From assembly GCA_965226925.1 (NCBI GenBank), contig CBDDEN010000010.1:581682-645681 (forward strand): a stretch of DNA of 64,000 nt, in the 5' to 3' direction. Both the position numbers and the translations under genes were made by a program. This stretch comes from CBDDCX01 sp965226925 (GTDB taxonomy: Bacteria; Gemmatimonadota; Gemmatimonadetes; Longimicrobiales; Gaopeijiaceae). The stretch's first letter is position 1, and each line of letters starts with the position of its first letter. Of the stretch, positions 43,502-51,763 are shown one piece after another. The notes beneath the pieces were generated by a model that had not been told where the DNA came from, made no database searches, and saw nothing but the letters and a program-made list of their open reading frames with translations.

Positions 43502-44071
43502 ATGAGTTTACACGAACGCGAACCGGAGATGGTGAAGATGAGGTGGTTTGATCGGACCTTTGCCCTCGGTCTCGGCAACGAGTTCCTGCCCATGATTCTG
43601 GAGCGTCTCCGGGGCAGCCCCCTGCGGCTCGAGCATCTCGTCCGCTCGATCCCCGAGGGGCGGCTGTCGACCTCGCCCGACGGGACCTGGTCCGCTCAGG
43701 CAAACGTGGGGCACATCCTCGACCTGGAGCCACTCTGGTACGGACGACTCGAGGAGCTGCTGGCCGGCGCCGATGAGCTTCGGCCCGCCGATCTCACCAA
43801 CCGGAAGACCCACGAAGCTGACCATGACGGCCGCCACATCGAAGAGCTGCTGGCCGGCTTTCAGGCCGAGCGCATGCGCCTGGTGGACCGCGCCGAGAGC
43901 GTGGACCCGGAACACCGAGGGGGTACGGCCCTTCACCCGCGACTGAAGCAGCCCATGAGCATGGCCGATCTCTTCTTCTTCGTCGCCGAGCACGACGATC
44001 AACACCTGGCCCGCATCCGGGAGCTCGGCGGCCGAGGGAACGACGGCCCGCCGCAGGAGGTGGGTCCATGA
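43502..44071 (+). CDS. DinB-like domain protein
   Basis: 189 residues, four-helix DinB_2-type fold: FLPMILERLRGSPLRLEHLV, GTWSAQANVGHILDLEPLWY (first ligand His) and MSMADLFFFVAEHDDQHLAR (His pair EHDDQH), giving a three-His metal site. Such proteins are putative metal-dependent thiol transferases or hydrolases; the substrate is unknown. Stop overlaps the GNAT start by 4 nt. Confidence 0.78.
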   Translation: MSLHEREPEMVKMRWFDRTFALGLGNEFLPMILERLRGSPLRLEHLVRSIPEGRLSTSPDGTWSAQANVGHILDLEPLWYGRLEELLAGADELRPADLTNRKTHEADHDGRHIEELLAGFQAERMRLVDRAESVDPEHRGGTALHPRLKQPMSMADLFFFVAEHDDQHLARIRELGGRGNDGPPQEVGP

Positions 44072-44754
44072 GGATCGGCTCAGAGGGGGACGTCTGGATC
44101 CGACCCGTCGTGTTGGAGGGGGAACTCGTGCGGTTGGTACCGCTGTGCGCCGAGCACGCGACGGAGCTGTGGAAGGTGGGCCGCGATCCGGACATCTGGC
44201 GCTGGATGCCCTGGACGATGGAGACCGAGGCGGACTTCGAGCGTCAGGCGGCCCTCGCTCTCGCGGCGGCGGAACGCGGCCTCGGGCAGACCTATGCGAT
44301 CGAGGTACGAGCCGGTGACGTCATCGTTGGAAGCACGTCGTACCTCAACGCGGACGCCGTGACCCGAAGAGTCGAAATCGGAGCGACCTGGATCACGCCG
44401 GCGTGGCAACGCACCCGCGTCAACACCGACTGCAAGCTGCTCCTCATGCGCTACGCGTTCGAGGAACTCGGGGCGAACCGGGTGGAATTCAAGACCGATT
44501 CGCTGAACGTCCGGTCGCGTGCGGCCATCGCCAGAATCGGCGCCCAAGAAGAGGGTACGCTGCGTAACCACATGGTGCGGCCGGACGGATCGCTCAGACA
44601 TAGCACGTACTTCGGCGTCACGGTCGAGGACTGGCCCCAAGTCGAGGAACACCTGAGAGAACTCCTGACTGCGTACGACGACTCCTCGATGTCTACCAGC
44701 TCTCGACGATCGCCCGAATCCAATGGTGATTCTGCACTTTACGCAATCGAGTAG
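44068..44754 (+). CDS. GNAT-family N-acetyltransferase (RimJ/RimL-like)
   Basis: 228 residues. LEGELVRLVPLCAEHATELW, VGSTSYLNADAVTRRVEIGA then WITPAWQRTRVNTDCKLLLM and DSLNVRSRAAIARIGAQEEG are the standard acetyl-CoA-binding GNAT_3 segments. It acetylates an amine substrate, possibly a protein N-terminus or small amine. The last ten codons (from about 44,725) lie in the left end of the IS1595 element, so the native C-terminus has been replaced. Confidence 0.83.
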   Translation: MRIGSEGDVWIRPVVLEGELVRLVPLCAEHATELWKVGRDPDIWRWMPWTMETEADFERQAALALAAAERGLGQTYAIEVRAGDVIVGSTSYLNADAVTRRVEIGATWITPAWQRTRVNTDCKLLLMRYAFEELGANRVEFKTDSLNVRSRAAIARIGAQEEGTLRNHMVRPDGSLRHSTYFGVTVEDWPQVEEHLRELLTAYDDSSMSTSSRRSPESNGDSALYAIE

Positions 44755-44762
44755 GGGTGCTA

Positions 44763-44921
44763 TTATTCATGCATGAACTTTGTAACACCTTTGCTGACAG
44801 CGGCTTCGGCCACCCGGTCTAGCTCTTTCTTCAGACGCTTGCCGAAGATTTTTTCGGCTAACTTCACGTCGTCCTCTTCCACCTTTGGAAGCTTCTGCTT
44901 TTTCCTAGGATTCTGACTCAT
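44763..44921 (-). CDS. Small basic ORF in the IS1595 element
   Basis: 52 codons, MSQNPRKKQKLPKVEEDDVK to KGVTKFMHE, Lys/Glu-rich and probably helical. Its ATG overlaps the transposase ATG on the opposite strand (both use CATG at 44,919-44,922). No family known; it could be a regulator of transposition or a chance frame. Confidence 0.4.
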   Translation of the reverse strand: MSQNPRKKQKLPKVEEDDVKLAEKIFGKRLKKELDRVAEAAVSKGVTKFMHE

Positions 44922-45816
44922 GGACATCGTTTCCCTACTGGATCGTTTCGCTAACGAGGACACCTGCCGGAAGCACCTGGAAGCGCTGCGTTGGCCCAGT
45001 GGTGTGGCCTGCACCCGGTGCGGCGATATGGACGTGAGCCCGATCAAAGGCAGGGGCCAGTGGCACTGCGTCGGATGCGGCTACCATTTCAGCGTCAAGT
45101 CCGGCACGATCATGCATGACTCGCACCTGCCGCTCCGTAAGTGGTTTGCTGCCATCTACCTGCTCTGCCAGTCCAAGAAAGGCATGAGCGCCCACCAGTT
45201 GCACCGGACAATCGGCGTCGCCTACCGCACCGCTTGGTACCTGTGCCACCGCATCCGCGAGGCCATGGGCAACGATCCGCTGTCCGGCCCCACCTTGGTA
45301 GGTATCGTCGAAGTGGACGAAACCCTGGTCGGCGGCAAAGCCAAAGGCAAGGGCCGTGCCTACAAGGGAAATAAGCATTGGGTGGCCGGGGCCATCCAAC
45401 GCGGCGGCCAGGTACGCCTTGAGAGCATCCCCAACATCCGGAAGCACACCCTTCATGACTTCATCGCCCGCACCGTCAGAGACGAGGCCGAGGCAATCTA
45501 CACCGACGAACTCAAGTCCTACCTCGGGATCGCTGACGACGACACCCGCCATGAGACCGTCAGGCACTCCGAAGAGGAATGGGTCCTGGGCGACGTCCAC
45601 ACCAACGGCATTGAAGGCGTCTGGAGCCTCTTCAAGCGCTCTATCGTCGGATCGTTCCACAAGATCAGCGCCAAGCACATGGACCGCTATCTCAAAGAAT
45701 TGGAGTGGCGCTACAACAACCGCGACAACCCGCACATCTTCCGCGACACTTTGGCCCGCATCGTGAACACCGATCCGCTGGAATACCGGACACTGGTAGA
45801 CGGGCAGGCGGCCTAA
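44920..45816 (+). CDS. IS1595-family (ISXO2-like) transposase
   Basis: 298 residues. N-terminal zinc ribbon CTRCGDMDVSP then WHCVGCGYHFSVKSGTIMHD. DDE domain with VEVDETLVGGKAKGKGR (Asp), AIYTDELKSYLGIADDD (Asp) and HTNGIEGVWSLFKRSIVGSF (third position region). The frame is intact and both element ends are present, so it may be active. Confidence 0.92.
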   Translation: MDIVSLLDRFANEDTCRKHLEALRWPSGVACTRCGDMDVSPIKGRGQWHCVGCGYHFSVKSGTIMHDSHLPLRKWFAAIYLLCQSKKGMSAHQLHRTIGVAYRTAWYLCHRIREAMGNDPLSGPTLVGIVEVDETLVGGKAKGKGRAYKGNKHWVAGAIQRGGQVRLESIPNIRKHTLHDFIARTVRDEAEAIYTDELKSYLGIADDDTRHETVRHSEEEWVLGDVHTNGIEGVWSLFKRSIVGSFHKISAKHMDRYLKELEWRYNNRDNPHIFRDTLARIVNTDPLEYRTLVDGQAA

Positions 45817-45875
45817 ATGGCCGCCCCCAACAGCATGGAGTACCTGCGCGTCAAGCTCCAACTGGCCTGACCCGA

Positions 45876-46427
45876 TCATCCCTCGCCTGCCTTGCCCCAT
45901 GCCTTAATCTTGTTGAGCACTCGCTTCCAGCACGGAGCACGACGCAGCGTGACTGCGGATTCTGGTACGCTGAAATGGAACCTTACCGGACCGGCAGATA
46001 CTTTGTGGGTCTTCCCCGTAGAGTGTATCCGCAGCCACAGCCAGTTCATTGCCACCCCGGTACCCCACAGGATGGTGATGATCGCCGAGATAAGAGCTAG
46101 ACCAGATCCTATTATATGCACCCATTCGACGGGGACCTGTTCAAACATCGCAGGCCACCTTCGTAACTGATCCAGTGTATCCGGCAGATATACAACCCAA
46201 TTGAGTACCACCCCCACGATGACGATCCACCACAGCATGCTGATAGCCCTGATCTTGCGGAGCCACGTAATGATATCGGGACTATAGAGAGCTACAAGGC
46301 CACCCACCGCCACAAGGGCCACGCCTCCCCACAGGATGTCGCCAGGCACCGCGAATCGTTCTTCGACAAACAACCCGACTGCACCGATGACCACCTCCAT
46401 CAGCCCAGCCGCCCAGTGTTTCCGCAT
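45876..46427 (-). CDS. Passenger membrane protein of the IS1595 element
   Basis: 183 residues with about four hydrophobic helices (AAGLMEVVIGAVGLFVEE; ILWGGVALVAVGGLVALY; LWWIVIVGVVLNWVVYLP; IIGSGLALISAIITILWGTG) and a basic C-terminal tail (RRAPCWKRVLNKIKAWGKAG). No family recognised. It lies inside the IS boundaries, opposite in direction to the transposase; IS1595 elements are known to carry passenger genes. Confidence 0.6.
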   Translation of the reverse strand: MRKHWAAGLMEVVIGAVGLFVEERFAVPGDILWGGVALVAVGGLVALYSPDIITWLRKIRAISMLWWIVIVGVVLNWVVYLPDTLDQLRRWPAMFEQVPVEWVHIIGSGLALISAIITILWGTGVAMNWLWLRIHSTGKTHKVSAGPVRFHFSVPESAVTLRRAPCWKRVLNKIKAWGKAGEG

Positions 46428-47566
46428 GCCCCCACGCTATCGGGCTCCCCCGATTGTGCGTCAAGTGCAGAATCACGAATCCAATCGGAGAGAATCACCA
46501 CGTCCTTCAAGTCGATGACCTCGATGGGGGAGTGCGAGTAGCGGAGGGGCCATCCGAAGGGGATGTCCACGACCCCCCACGACGCCCACACCGACCCGTC
46601 GTTGCCCCCGTTGGTGGTGCCCACCTGGAACGGTAGACCGCGGGCGCGCACGACTGCCACCAGCGAATCGAGCACGGCCGGCGGCGTAACCGAGGAGTTG
46701 TCCACCGCACGGGCCACCGGCCCCTTGCCGATCGGCGCCACCGCGAAGTTCTGCGGATCGATCGGCGTGTCTGCGGAGACGAACGTGTCCACCGGGTAGA
46801 CCCGATCGGCATCGAAGCCGAGCGTGCGAGCGGCGTAGGCGCTGCCTACAAGCCCGATCTCCTCCTCGACCACCCACAGGAAGACGAACTCGTGCCGTGC
46901 GCTCGCCGGGTCCAGCTCCTGGAGCGCCAGGATCTGAGCCGCCGTGCCCACGCGATCGTCGAAGGACCGCCCGGTCGCGCGGGTGCCCGCGAGTCGGACG
47001 AACTCTTTGGGGTTGGTGACGGTCTGTCCCACTTCGATGCCCATCGCGTCGACTTCGGCCCGCGACCGGGCGCCTACGTCGACCCGCATCGGGTCGGGTG
47101 CGACCCTGCTGGGCACGCTGGTGTCTGCGCGGGGAACGAAGACCCCATTGATCGGTTCGTCCTCTTTGTGGACGATGGCCGGAGTGCCCTCCCACAGCGA
47201 CAGGAGAAATCCACCGCGGCTCCGCACCGTCAGCAATCCGTCGTCACCGATCCCGGTGATCTGGAAGCCGGTCTCGTCCATGTGCGCGACGAACACGGAC
47301 ACGGGCTCTCCCCGACCCACACGAACCCAGACGTTGCCCGCCGAATCCACCTCCGGATCGGCCCAGTCGGGCAACGCGTCGAGGACCTCCTTACGCACTT
47401 CCCCCTCGTCACCCGAAACGCCGTACGTCTCCACGAGATTTTCCAGGAGACGAGCCGCCTTCTCGATCCGCTGCTGGCTCACCTGGCCATGGAGCGGCCC
47501 GACCGACAGAGCGAGCATGAATAGGGGGGCCCCCACCGCCCACCGTCCCATGGACACGCCCGTCAC
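46400..47566 (-). CDS. M42-family metallo-aminopeptidase, exported; C-terminus altered by IS1595
   Basis: 388 residues from GTG 47,566 (GTGA overlap with the previous stop; alternative ATG 47,551 starts MGRWAVGAPLFMLALSVGPL, the signal peptide). The M42 dinuclear zinc site is complete: FVAHMDETGF (His), RSFDDRVGTAA (Asp), WVVEEEIGLVGS (Glu-Glu), DTFVSADTP (Asp), RYSHSPIEVIDL (His). Probably releases amino acids from peptides in the periplasm. Everything after ILSDWIRD is encoded by the IS end, adding about 20 foreign residues in place of a five-residue tail. Confidence 0.85.
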   Translation of the reverse strand: MTGVSMGRWAVGAPLFMLALSVGPLHGQVSQQRIEKAARLLENLVETYGVSGDEGEVRKEVLDALPDWADPEVDSAGNVWVRVGRGEPVSVFVAHMDETGFQITGIGDDGLLTVRSRGGFLLSLWEGTPAIVHKEDEPINGVFVPRADTSVPSRVAPDPMRVDVGARSRAEVDAMGIEVGQTVTNPKEFVRLAGTRATGRSFDDRVGTAAQILALQELDPASARHEFVFLWVVEEEIGLVGSAYAARTLGFDADRVYPVDTFVSADTPIDPQNFAVAPIGKGPVARAVDNSSVTPPAVLDSLVAVVRARGLPFQVGTTNGGNDGSVWASWGVVDIPFGWPLRYSHSPIEVIDLKDVVILSDWIRDSALDAQSGEPDSVGACGNTGRLG

Positions 47567-48501
47567 CTTCCCCCTCCGATCCACGACTCGATACTCCGAG
47601 TCAGCTCCCTCACCTCTCTCAGATCGATGGTCTCCACGGGCCAACCGTCGTAACGGGTCCCCAGCGCTCGCTGGTCGACCGACCCGAACATGTCGTCTAG
47701 GGTTCTCGGTGCCGGATAGTCCAGCAACAGCGTCTGCTCGAAGGGACCGTGCGTGTTCCCAACGGTCATCAGCCCGCGGTGACGGATGTGGCTCTCGACC
47801 ACGAAGGCCGCCACGACCGTGCCGCGTGTGGCAGGTCGGTTCATGACGGCCCTGGCGAGGGCCGCACATGATCCGCGCTGCCCGGACTCCGGGCCGGCCA
47901 ACAGGCTGTCCCCGTACTCGACCGGCGCTTTGAGCATCGTCACCGAGTTGACCATGTCGATCCCGATACCGCGGGCTTCTTCGCCGGAGCTGGCTCCTAC
48001 GTCCACGTAAGCGTCGTCCACCAAAAACGCATCCATCGACGTGGGCCGCTCGCGCGCGAGATGCGTGGACCGTACGGCCATGACCCCCGCGATCGGTCCT
48101 TGATCCCCCCACACCGTCACCCGGTGCCCCTCGTGGGATTGATCGAAGATCCAAGGAGCGCCGCCTCCCACCCGCCGGAGGGTCAGCCAACCGTCATCCC
48201 GGATCCCACCCACGACGTACCCCCACTCGTCCATGGGGCACGCGACGAGGCGGCGAGGACTCCCGGATCCGAGAACGGCCACGACGCTTCCGGCTCGGTC
48301 ACGCTCGGCCCCAGGCACCAGATCCTCGAGCACGAGGGCGAAGGTCTCCTCGTATCCGATGACCGCACTGAGGCCGGTGAACCAGCCGGCGAGATCCGGA
48401 CCTTCGCGGGCCGTTTGGGCCAACGTCGACTGAGCCGAAAGCAGAACGGCGGCCACGAAGGCCGCCGCTCCCGTCAACGATATGGCACGCCGCCCCGCCA
48501 T
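47563..48501 (-). CDS. M42-like paralogue lacking the zinc ligands, exported
   Basis: 312 residues; signal peptide MAGRRAISLTGAAAFVAAVL, cleaved near TLAQ. The overall order resembles the neighbouring M42 enzyme (start TARE-GPDLAGWFTGLSAVIG; ACPMDEWGYVVGGIRDDGWL; end VDQRALGTRYDGWPVETIDL-REV), but HMDE is PMDE, DDRVG is SGQRGS and EEEIG is ESHIR. It cannot bind zinc in the usual way and may be a regulatory or scaffold subunit of the adjacent peptidase. Coupled to both neighbours (5-nt gap and GTGA). Confidence 0.65.
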   Translation of the reverse strand: MAGRRAISLTGAAAFVAAVLLSAQSTLAQTAREGPDLAGWFTGLSAVIGYEETFALVLEDLVPGAERDRAGSVVAVLGSGSPRRLVACPMDEWGYVVGGIRDDGWLTLRRVGGGAPWIFDQSHEGHRVTVWGDQGPIAGVMAVRSTHLARERPTSMDAFLVDDAYVDVGASSGEEARGIGIDMVNSVTMLKAPVEYGDSLLAGPESGQRGSCAALARAVMNRPATRGTVVAAFVVESHIRHRGLMTVGNTHGPFEQTLLLDYPAPRTLDDMFGSVDQRALGTRYDGWPVETIDLREVRELTRSIESWIGGGR

Positions 48502-48506
48502 CGCGG

Positions 48507-49649
48507 CTAGACCCAGCCTCTGGACCGGAACGAGCGCAGCACGTCGGACCAGCGCTCCATGTCCTCCGGCAGACCGAAGGAGATGCGGGCGTAATCCGTC
48601 ATCGGCGGGAAGATGCGACCCACCGCTATGCCCTCCATATGGAAGCGCTCGATGTAGGTTTCCGGATCCCCATTGATCTCGTGCATGAGGAAGTTCGTGT
48701 GGCTCGGCAGGTAGCCCAGGTCGGGCTCGTCCAACGTGGCCTGAACGATGCGACGCGACTCGTTGTTCATGGCCAGGGTGCGCTCGATGTGTCCCTCGTC
48801 CTTGAGGCTCGCCAGGCCCGCCTGGATACCCATCATGTTGCGGCTGCCTTGGGCGATGAACGCCCTGAATCGCTCCGCGGTGGTCGGATGTGCAATGCCG
48901 TACCCGAGACGGAGGCCGGCCATCCCGTAGATCTTGGAGAACGTCCGAGTGACCAGCACGTTCGGCCGATCGTGGACCCACTTGATGGCGGTCCAGTAGC
49001 CGGGCTCTTGTACCAACTCGAAATACGCTTCGTCGATGATGAAGAAGACCGACTCGGGAGCGTCCTGGATCCAGGCATCGATCTCGGAGCTGGGGGTGAG
49101 CGTGGCCGTTGGGTTGTTGGGGTTGCAGATGTAGACCACCGACGGCCGGCGCGCCCGCTCGGTAGCCTCCCTCATCCGTGCCACGTCATGGGCGTAGCGG
49201 AAGTCCAGCGGCACCTTGACGAGTTTGTAAGGATGGTTGTACGAGTAGTCGAGAGCGTCTTCGAAAGTCGGCTCCGCCATGATCAGAGGCATGTTCGGAG
49301 AGGACAGGGCCTGGATCGTGGCCTGGAGGATCTCGCTGGAGCCTCCTCCGGTGAAGATGTTCTCCGGCCGCACGTTCACTTTGGCGGCGATCGCCGGGAA
49401 GAGATCCGCCTCCCAGTTGTCCGTGTAACGGTTGGCCAACGTAATGGCCTCGATGACAGCCTCGCGCGCCACCTTGGACAAACCCATGGGGTTCTCGTTC
49501 GCGTTCAGGCGAAGCGAGCCGTCCGGAGCCAGGTGCGGCCGGGCCGACAGCAGAGCCGCCAACCGGTTGGTCTCGGCTGCTGCGGGGCCCGCGGTTGCCG
49601 TGGCGACCGAAGCCAGCGCGCCGGCTCTCAGGAATCCTCTGCGATCCAT
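48507..49649 (-). CDS. Exported class I/II aminotransferase, HisC-like
   Basis: 380 residues from MDRRGFLRAGALASVATATA, a Tat-type leader (DRRGFLRAG) ending near PAAAE. PLP-enzyme motifs: LRLNANENPMGLSKVAREAV, GGGSSEILQATIQAL, VYICNPNNPTATLTPSSEID, FFIIDEAYFELVQ, the Schiff-base Lys in VTRTFSKIYGMAGLRLGYG and YARISFGLPEDMERW. Closest by pattern to histidinol-phosphate aminotransferases, but export argues against a role in histidine synthesis. First gene of an operon with the two M42-type proteins. Confidence 0.82.
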   Translation of the reverse strand: MDRRGFLRAGALASVATATAGPAAAETNRLAALLSARPHLAPDGSLRLNANENPMGLSKVAREAVIEAITLANRYTDNWEADLFPAIAAKVNVRPENIFTGGGSSEILQATIQALSSPNMPLIMAEPTFEDALDYSYNHPYKLVKVPLDFRYAHDVARMREATERARRPSVVYICNPNNPTATLTPSSEIDAWIQDAPESVFFIIDEAYFELVQEPGYWTAIKWVHDRPNVLVTRTFSKIYGMAGLRLGYGIAHPTTAERFRAFIAQGSRNMMGIQAGLASLKDEGHIERTLAMNNESRRIVQATLDEPDLGYLPSHTNFLMHEINGDPETYIERFHMEGIAVGRIFPPMTDYARISFGLPEDMERWSDVLRSFRSRGWV

Positions 49650-49887
49650 GGTCCATCTCCTCTGCAAGGCGGTATGTCGAGACCTGATAATTACGGGATG
49701 GAGGGTGGGTGTTCCAGGGTGTTCGCGGCCACCCCGAGGACCAGGGGCGACGCCCCTCAGCCTCCGGCGCTCAACGCGGCCGCCCGTTCACGCGCCCGGC
49801 GGGCGACCGGCGAGCTCCGCTGGCACCCACGGCTACGCGCAGCTTAAGTTCGGCCGTCGACCACCGCTCGCCGATCCAGGAGGTTCC

Positions 49888-50910
49888 ATGAAGATTCGCG
49901 CTCCGCTACGTCGTATCTGCGGTCTCACCCTGATCGCCACGGCCTGCGCTCCGGGCGGCGAGAGAACGACTTCTCCCTCGAACGACGCGGTGCCCGAGGC
50001 ACAATTCACGTTGCCGGCCGACAACACCCACGCACGGTGGAGCCGCACGATTCCGCCAGTGCTGACGGTTCCATCCGGGGCGGTCGTAGAGGTCTTCACG
50101 CAAGAAGCCACCGGGGGTCAGCTGTCCCTGGAATCCACGCTGAGCGATGTCGCGGCGCTAGACTTCGACCGGATCCATGCCCTGACCGGGCCGGTCTATG
50201 TAGAGGGCGCGCAGCCCGGCGACGTCTTGGCCGTGACCCTCCACGAAATCGAGGTGGGAGATTGGGGATGGGCCGCCATCGTTCCGGGGTTCGGATTCCT
50301 GGCCGACGTCTTCACCGAACCCTACCTGAAGCTCTTCGAGTTGGGGCCGGGAGCGACGCACGCGGTGTTCAACGACCGCATCAGGGTGCCTCTCGCACCC
50401 TTCGCGGGAGTGATGGGAGTCGCCCCGGACACAGACTCGCTCCTGGTCACCATCCCCCCGCGCGCCAATGGCGGGAACATGGACAACCGTCACATGACCG
50501 CGGGGACCACCGTCTACTTCCCGGTCTTCGTGGAGGGAGCACTATTCTCCCTCGGCGACACCCATGCAGTGCAAGGCAACGGCGAAATCTCGGGTACGGC
50601 GGTCGAGGCGCCGATGCGCATCGTCTACGAGTTGGAGGTTCGCAAGGGAGGACGGGCACTCAGGGAGCCGGAATACGAGAGCGACGAGTACTACGCCGTG
50701 ACCGCTTTCGGCACGAGCATCGACGAAGCCGCGCGGAAGGCCTCTCTGTTCATGATCGACTACCTGGTGGCCGAGCACGGCATGGACCGAGCCGACGCGT
50801 ACGTGTTGGCCTCACTCGCGGGTGACCTCAAGATCTCGGAGACCGTGGACATGCCACACTACCTGGTGAGCATGCACATGCCGAAAGAGGTGCTGGGAGT
50901 GGGCCGATAG
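49888..50910 (+). CDS. Acetamidase/formamidase family protein, exported
   Basis: 340 residues. ATG 49,888 has AGGAGG 6-11 nt upstream. The N-terminal MKIRAPLRRICGLTLIATAC with CAP after it is a lipoprotein-type signal. The FmdA/AmdA core is visible: RTIPPVLTVPSGAVVEVFTQ, LTGPVYVEGAQPGDVLAVTL, PRANGGNMDNRHMTAGTTVY, FSLGDTHAVQGNGEISGTAV (metal-binding Asp/His/Glu) and EAARKASLFMIDYLVAEHGM. Hydrolyses short-chain amides releasing ammonia. Divergent from the peptidase/aminotransferase operon. Confidence 0.88.
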   Translation: MKIRAPLRRICGLTLIATACAPGGERTTSPSNDAVPEAQFTLPADNTHARWSRTIPPVLTVPSGAVVEVFTQEATGGQLSLESTLSDVAALDFDRIHALTGPVYVEGAQPGDVLAVTLHEIEVGDWGWAAIVPGFGFLADVFTEPYLKLFELGPGATHAVFNDRIRVPLAPFAGVMGVAPDTDSLLVTIPPRANGGNMDNRHMTAGTTVYFPVFVEGALFSLGDTHAVQGNGEISGTAVEAPMRIVYELEVRKGGRALREPEYESDEYYAVTAFGTSIDEAARKASLFMIDYLVAEHGMDRADAYVLASLAGDLKISETVDMPHYLVSMHMPKEVLGVGR

Positions 50911-50936
50911 ACCGCGCAGGGCCGCAGCGCTCCAGC

Positions 50937-51374
50937 CTACCTGGCCGGTCGCTCGAGCTCTCCACCATGTAGCTCGTCGTAGAAATCGAACATCTCGCGG
51001 TTGTACTCCGGATCGCGGGCCTGTTCGAAGGGCTCGATGATCAGGAAGAGGGTCCTGAGCCGCTGGGGCATGGCCAGGTGTTGGCGCAGGTCACCGGGTT
51101 CGAGGAACCCCCGCGAGCAGAGCTGCTGGGCCTTGCGGAAATACGACTTGATCAGCCGGCGGGCGGCGTTGGTCTCCCGAACCACGGACCGTTCGTCGCC
51201 CGGAAGCTCATCGAGCGAGTCGAGCGCTCTGAACAGCTCGGCGGCCCAAGTCGCTCCACGGTCCTGCATCCACCGCCGCACGTGCCCGGCCGCCACGTAG
51301 TACTCGTCCGACCAGAACTGGTCGTGAAGGTGGGAAATGAGCAGTCCGCGGTCGGCCGGGGCCGGCTCCGTCAC
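50937..51374 (-). CDS. Hypothetical helical protein
   Basis: 145 residues from a GTG at 51,374 (VTEPAPADRGLLISHLHDQF), containing WAAELFRALDSLDELPGDER, NAARRLIKSYFRKAQQLCSR and LRTLFLIIEPFEQARDPEYN. All-helical, cytoplasmic, no family recognised. Convergent with the acetamidase gene, 26 nt from its stop. Confidence 0.55.
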   Translation of the reverse strand: MTEPAPADRGLLISHLHDQFWSDEYYVAAGHVRRWMQDRGATWAAELFRALDSLDELPGDERSVVRETNAARRLIKSYFRKAQQLCSRGFLEPGDLRQHLAMPQRLRTLFLIIEPFEQARDPEYNREMFDFYDELHGGELERPAR

Positions 51375-51528
51375 CGGTGGGCCGCCGCGTTGTACACTTC
51401 CTTGCGCCTGATGATGGTCCGCATCACCTCGTAATCGCGAATGCCATGGCCAAGGGCCGGAGGTGGCCCCCGTCCGGAGCAAGGTGCAGCCGGTCGGGGA
51501 CAGGCAGCAAGTGCGGTTCGGGGGCCGA

Positions 51529-51763
51529 CTAGTGTCGTGTCCCGGAAATACGGTGACGCACCGAGGGGACCGAAGCGCCGCCCTGGCAAGGCGAGACGAC
51601 GAGGAATAGCAACGCTATTTCGAGGAGGAGCAACGCCGCCAGGGTGGATGCAGCGGTTCACGAGCCGAGCGCCTGCCCTGCTCGAGGCAAAGCGCACTGC
51701 ACACCGCGAGACGATCGAGCGAAGCGAGATCAATGCCGGCGTATTTCCGGGACACGACACTAG
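51529..51763. mobile_element. MITE-like element with 24-bp perfect terminal inverted repeats
   Basis: The terminal repeats (51,529-51,552 and 51,740-51,763) are perfect over 24 bp, beginning CTAGTGTCGTGTCCCGGAAA. The 235-bp interior has no transposase and no long ORF; a small hairpin AATAGC-AAC-GCTATT lies near the middle. CTAG at both ends suggests TA or CTAG targeting. Size and structure are those of a non-autonomous miniature element. The sensor kinase stop codon falls inside its right end. Confidence 0.85.

Larger units (their letters stand above)
44725..46476 (+). mobile_element. IS1595-family element with passenger gene
   Basis: 1752 bp. The left end GGTGATTCTGCACTT is repeated inverted at the right end (GTGCAGAATCAC at 46,465-46,476). 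A direct repeat GAATCCAAT flanks it (44,716-44,724 and 46,477-46,485; the family makes 8-bp duplications). Contents: ISXO2-like transposase (+), a small basic ORF (-) and a membrane-protein passenger (-). It sits in the last codons of an M42 peptidase gene; without it, that frame would end DWIRAIVESW. Confidence 0.88.
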
